Positions 6,441-10,354 of a stretch of 10,354 nucleotides of DNA are shown here, piece by piece; the first letter of the stretch is position 1, and each line of letters begins with the position of its first letter. Source of the stretch: JAJRRH01 sp047638815 (GTDB lineage Bacteria > Bacteroidota > Bacteroidia > Flavobacteriales_D > JABDKJ01). The notes beneath the pieces are model-generated. The model ran no database searches, had not been told where the DNA came from, and was given only the letters and a program-made list of their open reading frames with translations. The DNA lies in assembly GCA_047638815.1 (NCBI GenBank), contig JBLIMR010000070.1, positions 1-10,354 of the forward strand, read 5' to 3'. The position numbers and the translations under genes were made by a program.

Positions 6441-7680
6441 TGGCACTAAAATAGGGTTGGTAGTGGTGCTTTTGATGGTTCTCTTTGGAGCTTTGTCATA
6501 TATGCAAGATAAGGGCTACAATTGGTATTCAGAGATGAATGACAGCAACTTTGAGCAACCCTATGGCCTCAAGTTTATGGACGAATATCTCCGTAAACAA
6601 TACGATGAAGGGAGTTTCCAATTTCTTGACTCGTCAATAACAGTGGATTTGCCCAAGTACTTAGAAAATGACACAGTATATGATTATCTTTTTATCGGGC
6701 ACAATATGTATCTCGATACCGCAGAATTAGAGGCCTTATTAGATTTCGTGGAGGATGGCAACAATGCTATATTTCTCAGTAAAAAATTCCCATATGATCT
6801 TATGGAAGAATTAAATACTGGAGAATGTGTTTATGATTGGTATGAAAACGATAATTTCCTTGACTCTACTATCTACGCAAATTTCGAGGAACAAGATCTT
6901 AAAACTTTTGACCCTGTACAGTATTCTCGATTAATCAAGGATAAAAAAGTTGAATATGCATGGCATTTTATAGATGAAGATTATTTTTGTATTGAGGAAA
7001 AGAATTTTACCGCCCTCGGACGTTTCAATCAAAATCAAGTGAATTTTTTCAGGGCGGAATATGGTCAGGGGCAATTTTACTTTCATTCGAATCCCGAATT
7101 CTTCACCAACTACTATCTCACCCAAAAGGAAAATCAAGAATACGCACAAAAGGTGCTCTCATATGCTACAGGTAGTCATTTGTTATGGGACAAGCAATAT
7201 AATCTCCGCAACTTCGATCATAACATCAGCCAGAATGATGGCCCATTGAAATATATCCTTTCGCAAGAAAGTTTGAAGTGGGCATTGTATTGTTTGGTCG
7301 GGGCACTATTACTCTACTTGATGTTTGAAGCAAAAAGAAAGCAACGTAGTATCCCTATAATTGTTGGCAAGGAGAACACTTCAATAGAATATGTTGAAAC
7401 CATTTCGGAACTATATTTCCAAAGAAAAGGCCACAGTAAAATTTATGACTACATCACAATTCAATTCAATGATTTTATTAGAAAAAGATATCGCCTTTCA
7501 ATCAAAAAAAAGGATGAGAATTTTATCAAATTATTGAGTGTGAAATCACATATTAAAAAAGAACGTATTGAGGCATTATTGAAGCATCAAAATAATGGAA
7601 AATTTGAGGGAAATATTGACGAGAAGTTTTTGATCTCTTATCACGAGGAAATACAGTATTTTTATAACCATTGCAAATAA
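6433..7680 (+). CDS. DUF4350 domain membrane protein
   Basis: A 415-residue protein with a membrane helix near the N-terminus (6-24), a large extracytoplasmic domain (about 25-278), a second helix (280-298) and a cytoplasmic tail. The outer domain has the DUF4350 features: PYGLKFMDEYL (43-53), DYLFIGHNMYLDTAELEALLDFVEDGNNAIFLS (84-116), predicted to be an alpha/beta fold. The tail begins KRKQRSIPII (301-310), a strongly conserved juxtamembrane motif, followed by a helical region. The start is unusual: TTG at 6433 overlaps the DUF4129 stop by 8 bases. The first in-frame ATG is codon 15, inside the membrane helix, so TTG (or TTG at codon 9) is more plausible; an out-of-frame ATG at 6440 leads to a stop after four codons. 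It is a partner gene of MoxR in many phyla, with unknown activity. Confidence 0.8.
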   Translation: MNNGTKIGLVVVLLMVLFGALSYMQDKGYNWYSEMNDSNFEQPYGLKFMDEYLRKQYDEGSFQFLDSSITVDLPKYLENDTVYDYLFIGHNMYLDTAELEALLDFVEDGNNAIFLSKKFPYDLMEELNTGECVYDWYENDNFLDSTIYANFEEQDLKTFDPVQYSRLIKDKKVEYAWHFIDEDYFCIEEKNFTALGRFNQNQVNFFRAEYGQGQFYFHSNPEFFTNYYLTQKENQEYAQKVLSYATGSHLLWDKQYNLRNFDHNISQNDGPLKYILSQESLKWALYCLVGALLLYLMFEAKRKQRSIPIIVGKENTSIEYVETISELYFQRKGHSKIYDYITIQFNDFIRKRYRLSIKKKDENFIKLLSVKSHIKKERIEALLKHQNNGKFEGNIDEKFLISYHEEIQYFYNHCK

Positions 7681-7683
7681 ATT

Positions 7684-8814
7684 ATGGAAAATTCAGAAGA
7701 AAATAAAAACGAGTTTGAAGAAAAAAAATCTTCAAGTGATAATACGAAAAGTGACACTAATCCTGAGATAAAATCTATGGAAGACAAAGTGAATTCCATA
7801 GGCGAAAATAATGTCCTAAATGAAGCCAATAACCTTGCTGATGGAATCACTGATGAGTACAATGAGGATGTCTTGAAATTAGCGGAAGCTGTAGATAAAA
7901 TACGTAAGGAAACAGCGAAAGTTATCATCGGTCAAGATGATGTTATGACTTATTTACTTATCGGTCTTTTTACAGGAGGAAACGTTCTGCTAGAAGGGGT
8001 TCCTGGTGTTGCTAAAACGCTATTTGCTCGTATGTTGGCCAAAAGCATTGCAACAGATTTTACAAGGATCCAATTTACACCTGACCTCATGCCATCCGAC
8101 ATTATTGGGACCATGATTTTCAATGTCAAAAACTCTGAATTTGAATTTAAATCTGGTCCGATATTTTCCAATATAATTCTCATTGATGAGATCAATAGAG
8201 CACCTGCGAAAACACAAGCGGCATTGATGGAAGTTATGGAAGAAAAACAAATAACTGTTGAAGGTAAAAAGCATAAAATGGGATTTCCATTTTTTGTTAT
8301 AGCTACTCAGAATCCTGTCGAACAAGAAGGAACATATAAATTACCTGAAGCACAGATGGATCGATTTCTTTTTAAAATAAAAGTTGACTATCCTGAATTG
8401 GAAGATGAACGCAAAATATTGATGCGTTTCAAATCCGATTTCAAAGGAAAAGTACAAGACAGTGTAAACGCTGTTTTGAATGTTAAGGAGCTTCAAAAGT
8501 GTCAGGAAATCATCGAGAACATTTACATTAAAGATGAGTTGATTAACTACATCGCGGAAATCGTTGTGAGCACTAGAAAAAATGCTGATTTATATCTAGG
8601 GGCATCACCTAGAGCATCTTTGGCAATATTGAAAGCATCCAAGGCATTCGCAATGATGAACGGGCGAACATTTGTTACACCAGACGACATTAAATTTGTT
8701 TCTCCTGCCGTGCTTAATCATAGAATCATTCTATCCCATGAAAGAGAAATGGAAGGACAAGAAGCTGAAGATGTCATCAAGGAACTGATAGAAGAAATAA
8801 CAGTTCCTAGATAG
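7684..8814 (+). CDS. MoxR family AAA+ ATPase
   Basis: This cytoplasmic ATPase is presumed to remodel or mature a partner complex, as MoxR proteins act with von Willebrand A-type proteins. Walker A is GVPGVAKT (105-112), Walker B ILIDEI (165-170), sensor 1 ATQN (207-210), the arginine finger lies in QMDRF (225-229; R227), and sensor 2 is GASPRAS (307-312 region; R310). The helical lid region follows and the protein ends at 376. Ordinary MoxR proteins have about 320-330 residues; the excess is an acidic, Asn/Glu/Lys/Ser-rich, probably disordered N-terminus (1-60) ahead of the first conserved helix (EAVDKIRKETAKVIIG, 68-83). The gene starts 3 bases after the DUF4350 stop and its TAG shares a base with the DUF58 start. 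All catalytic motifs are intact. Confidence 0.95.
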   Translation: MENSEENKNEFEEKKSSSDNTKSDTNPEIKSMEDKVNSIGENNVLNEANNLADGITDEYNEDVLKLAEAVDKIRKETAKVIIGQDDVMTYLLIGLFTGGNVLLEGVPGVAKTLFARMLAKSIATDFTRIQFTPDLMPSDIIGTMIFNVKNSEFEFKSGPIFSNIILIDEINRAPAKTQAALMEVMEEKQITVEGKKHKMGFPFFVIATQNPVEQEGTYKLPEAQMDRFLFKIKVDYPELEDERKILMRFKSDFKGKVQDSVNAVLNVKELQKCQEIIENIYIKDELINYIAEIVVSTRKNADLYLGASPRASLAILKASKAFAMMNGRTFVTPDDIKFVSPAVLNHRIILSHEREMEGQEAEDVIKELIEEITVPR

Positions 8815-10145
8815 TGAATAAAGTCCGAGACATATTCATAGGCAAGCGATTTCTACTGTATAGTGGAGTAGTTATTCTATGTTTTGCATTGAGTTATGCT
8901 CTGACGATTCTTTTTCCAATAGCTCAGGGATTACTCATACTGTACATCATTTTGATGATAGCAGATTTAACCGTTATATTCAATGCGGGAATTTCTCTGA
9001 GGGCAAATAGAATAATGCCTGAAGTACTTTCATTGGGTGATGACAATCCAGTCGAAATAGAAATTAAAAACGACTCCGAAGTTGATCTTAAGGTAGATTT
9101 AATTGATGAGCTACCTCATCAATTTCAAACAAGGAATTTATCTTTTGAGTTTGATTTGGCAGCCCAAGAATCCAAAACCGTAAAACATGATTTACGACCA
9201 TTAACACGTGGTGAATATGCGTTTGGTGATATTGTACTTTATGCCCAATCCTTTTTATCTATCTTCAAAAGAAGGATAACATTATCATCCGCAAAAGTAG
9301 TAAATGTCTATCCCTCCATCATGCAAATGAAAAGCTTTGAACTCATTGCGTTTTCTAGAGTCGCGACTATGAGTGGTGTTAAAAAATTAAGGAGGATTGG
9401 AGCCAGTTACGAGTTCGAAAAAATCAAATCTTATGTACAAGGTGATGACATTAGACATATCAACTGGAAAGCCACTGGGAAGAGGAGTCAGTTAATGGTA
9501 AACTTATTCGAAATAGAAAGATCCCAACCCATATACTCGGTCATTTGCAAGAGTCGAGAAATGATGATGCCATTTAATGGACTTAGCTTATTGGACTATG
9601 CTGTGAACACTTCTCTTGCCATATCAAATATTGCGCTACTCAAGCATGACAAAATGGGACTTATCACGTTCTCAGACAAAATAGGAACTACACTAAAAGC
9701 ATCGAGCAATAAGCTGCAATTGAAAAAAATTCTCCGCGCCTTATTCAATGAAAAAGAAAGAGAAACAGAGGCTAACTATGAGCTGCTTTATCGAAGTTTA
9801 AGTACGATCGCCACACAAAGGGCTTTGCTATTTTTGTTTGTAAATTTCGAGAGTTTGTACGCCCTAGAAAGAGCCCTCCCGATCTTGAGAAGAATAAACA
9901 AAAGACATCTATTGGTGGTCGTCTTCTTTAGAAATACAGAGATAGAGCAATACGCCAAAAATGATCCTGAGGACCTAAGGGAGATTTACCAAAAAACAAT
10001 AGCCACAAAACTAAATCAGGAAAAGGCAACAATTGTCGCCAAGCTACGACAAACTAAAATTCAAACGGTCCTTACAACCCCAGAAGATCTATCCATGGAT
10101 ACCATCAATAAGTATCTTGAGTTGAAATCTCGAGGCGCGGTGTAG
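8814..10145 (+). CDS. DUF58 protein, membrane-anchored partner of MoxR
   Basis: The 443-residue protein has two N-terminal membrane helices (12-31 and 38-58), a beta-rich region (65-175), then the DUF58 signature YVQGDDIRHINWKATGKRSQL (207-227) with FEIER at 232-236, and a von Willebrand A-like C-terminal half containing LLDYAVN (259-265), MGLITFSD (281-288) and LLFLFVNFES (338-347). Most DUF58 proteins have an Asp where this one has Cys245 (YSVICKSREM, 241-250), so the first metal-site residue appears lost. Proteins of this family are the usual genetic and presumed physical partners of MoxR ATPases. Translation starts at GTG 8814, sharing one base with the MoxR stop, so coupling is likely. 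It is the last gene of the operon; no BatA/BatB-type gene follows. Confidence 0.9.
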   Translation: MNKVRDIFIGKRFLLYSGVVILCFALSYALTILFPIAQGLLILYIILMIADLTVIFNAGISLRANRIMPEVLSLGDDNPVEIEIKNDSEVDLKVDLIDELPHQFQTRNLSFEFDLAAQESKTVKHDLRPLTRGEYAFGDIVLYAQSFLSIFKRRITLSSAKVVNVYPSIMQMKSFELIAFSRVATMSGVKKLRRIGASYEFEKIKSYVQGDDIRHINWKATGKRSQLMVNLFEIERSQPIYSVICKSREMMMPFNGLSLLDYAVNTSLAISNIALLKHDKMGLITFSDKIGTTLKASSNKLQLKKILRALFNEKERETEANYELLYRSLSTIATQRALLFLFVNFESLYALERALPILRRINKRHLLVVVFFRNTEIEQYAKNDPEDLREIYQKTIATKLNQEKATIVAKLRQTKIQTVLTTPEDLSMDTINKYLELKSRGAV

Positions 10146-10151
10146 ATTAGA

Positions 10152-10172
10152 GAGAATTGAGAATTGAGAATT
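10152..10172 (+). repeat. Three perfect tandem copies of GAGAATT after the operon
   Basis: The heptamer GAGAATT occurs three times without gap or mismatch, beginning 6 bases after the stop of the DUF58 gene. It lies in the 48-base space between two convergent genes. No dyad symmetry suited to a terminator hairpin accompanies it. Confidence 0.75.
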
Positions 10173-10193
10173 TAAAAAACGTCTATCAAACCT

Positions 10194-10354
10194 TCAATAA
10201 AACAATAAAAGTGCACCCCAAGCCAACATCGTTCCTTCTATCCAAAATGAATAATAGTAATCACTTTTTCCCTTGCCAGAACCTGCAATCAGTATAAGAG
10301 TCAGGATGTAAAAGAGGACGGCACCTATTGTTAATTGGATGCCATATATCTTTA
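10194..10354 (-). CDS. C-terminal fragment of an unidentified membrane protein (5' end outside window)
   Basis: Read on the minus strand, the right edge is open for 52 codons and ends in TGA (10194-10196 on the plus strand). The peptide has two hydrophobic segments, GIQLTIGAVLFYILTLILIAG and TMLAWGALLLFY, separated by a short polar loop with GKGKSDYYY. This looks like the end of a polytopic inner-membrane protein. I do not recognise the family. It converges with the DUF58 gene, so it is not part of the MoxR operon. Confidence 0.6.
   Translation of the reverse strand, partial: KIYGIQLTIGAVLFYILTLILIAGSGKGKSDYYYSFWIEGTMLAWGALLLFY

Noticed and set aside
7662..7928. Minus-strand frame over the MoxR start, Ser/Leu-rich
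   Set aside because: Antisense of the acidic Glu/Ser-rich N-terminus of MoxR; no homology features and no own promoter.
8814..10354. Operon as a Bat (BatA-E aerotolerance) cluster
   Set aside because: MoxR-DUF58 are shared with Bat clusters, but no BatA/BatB vWA genes or TPR genes follow; the next gene converges. The SpoIIM/DUF4129/DUF4350 partners define a different MoxR neighbourhood.

Overview
The window reads as chromosomal DNA of a member of the Bacteroidota, probably a marine or environmental Cytophagales- or Flavobacteriales-like organism. The evidence is A+T-rich DNA, genes without strong Shine-Dalgarno sites, a truncated gene at the left edge ending in an outer-membrane beta-barrel C-terminus, and proteins of recognisable Bacteroidota type (RluE-like pseudouridine synthase, RecX, SpoIIM/DUF4129/DUF4350/MoxR/DUF58 cluster). 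The phylum is fairly secure and the lower rank is not. I found no tRNA, rRNA, CRISPR array, transposase gene or prophage gene.

Layout. Bases 1-80 hold the 3' end of a probable outer-membrane barrel gene, followed by about 310 bases without a convincing gene. Next come an rRNA pseudouridine synthase (393-980, +) and a secreted family 3 glycoside hydrolase resembling NagZ (1148-2254, +). Converging on these from the right is a two-gene minus-strand unit: an RDD membrane protein (3605-2883) followed 10 bases later by recX (2872-2354). A 263-base divergent spacer containing a perfect 52-bp palindrome separates the RDD gene from a five-gene plus-strand operon (3869-10145). A diverged copy of the same palindrome lies at the nagZ-like/recX junction. 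The window closes with the 3' end of a minus-strand membrane-protein gene (10354-10194).

The operon is the most interesting part. It encodes, in order, a SpoIIM (DUF95) protein fused to a second polytopic membrane domain, a DUF4129 protein, a DUF4350 protein, a MoxR-family AAA+ ATPase and a DUF58 protein. The genes overlap or abut (23-base overlap, 8-base overlap, 3-base gap, 1-base overlap), so co-transcription and translational coupling are likely. With the divergent RDD gene this is the complete set of partners of a widespread but functionally obscure MoxR membrane system; mycobacteria carry a comparable cluster around moxR2. The likely picture is a membrane assembly (SpoIIM, DUF4129, DUF4350, RDD) with a cytoplasmic AAA+ motor (MoxR) working through DUF58, the von Willebrand A-like partner. 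The process it serves is unknown and I do not assign one. Odd points are the SpoIIM fusion, a Cys where DUF58 proteins normally have the first MIDAS-like Asp, a Gly in place of Asp in the RDD protein's RLGD motif, and the absence of BatA/BatB-type genes.

Short heptamer tandem repeats sit directly against gene ends at 1126-1146 and 10152-10172.
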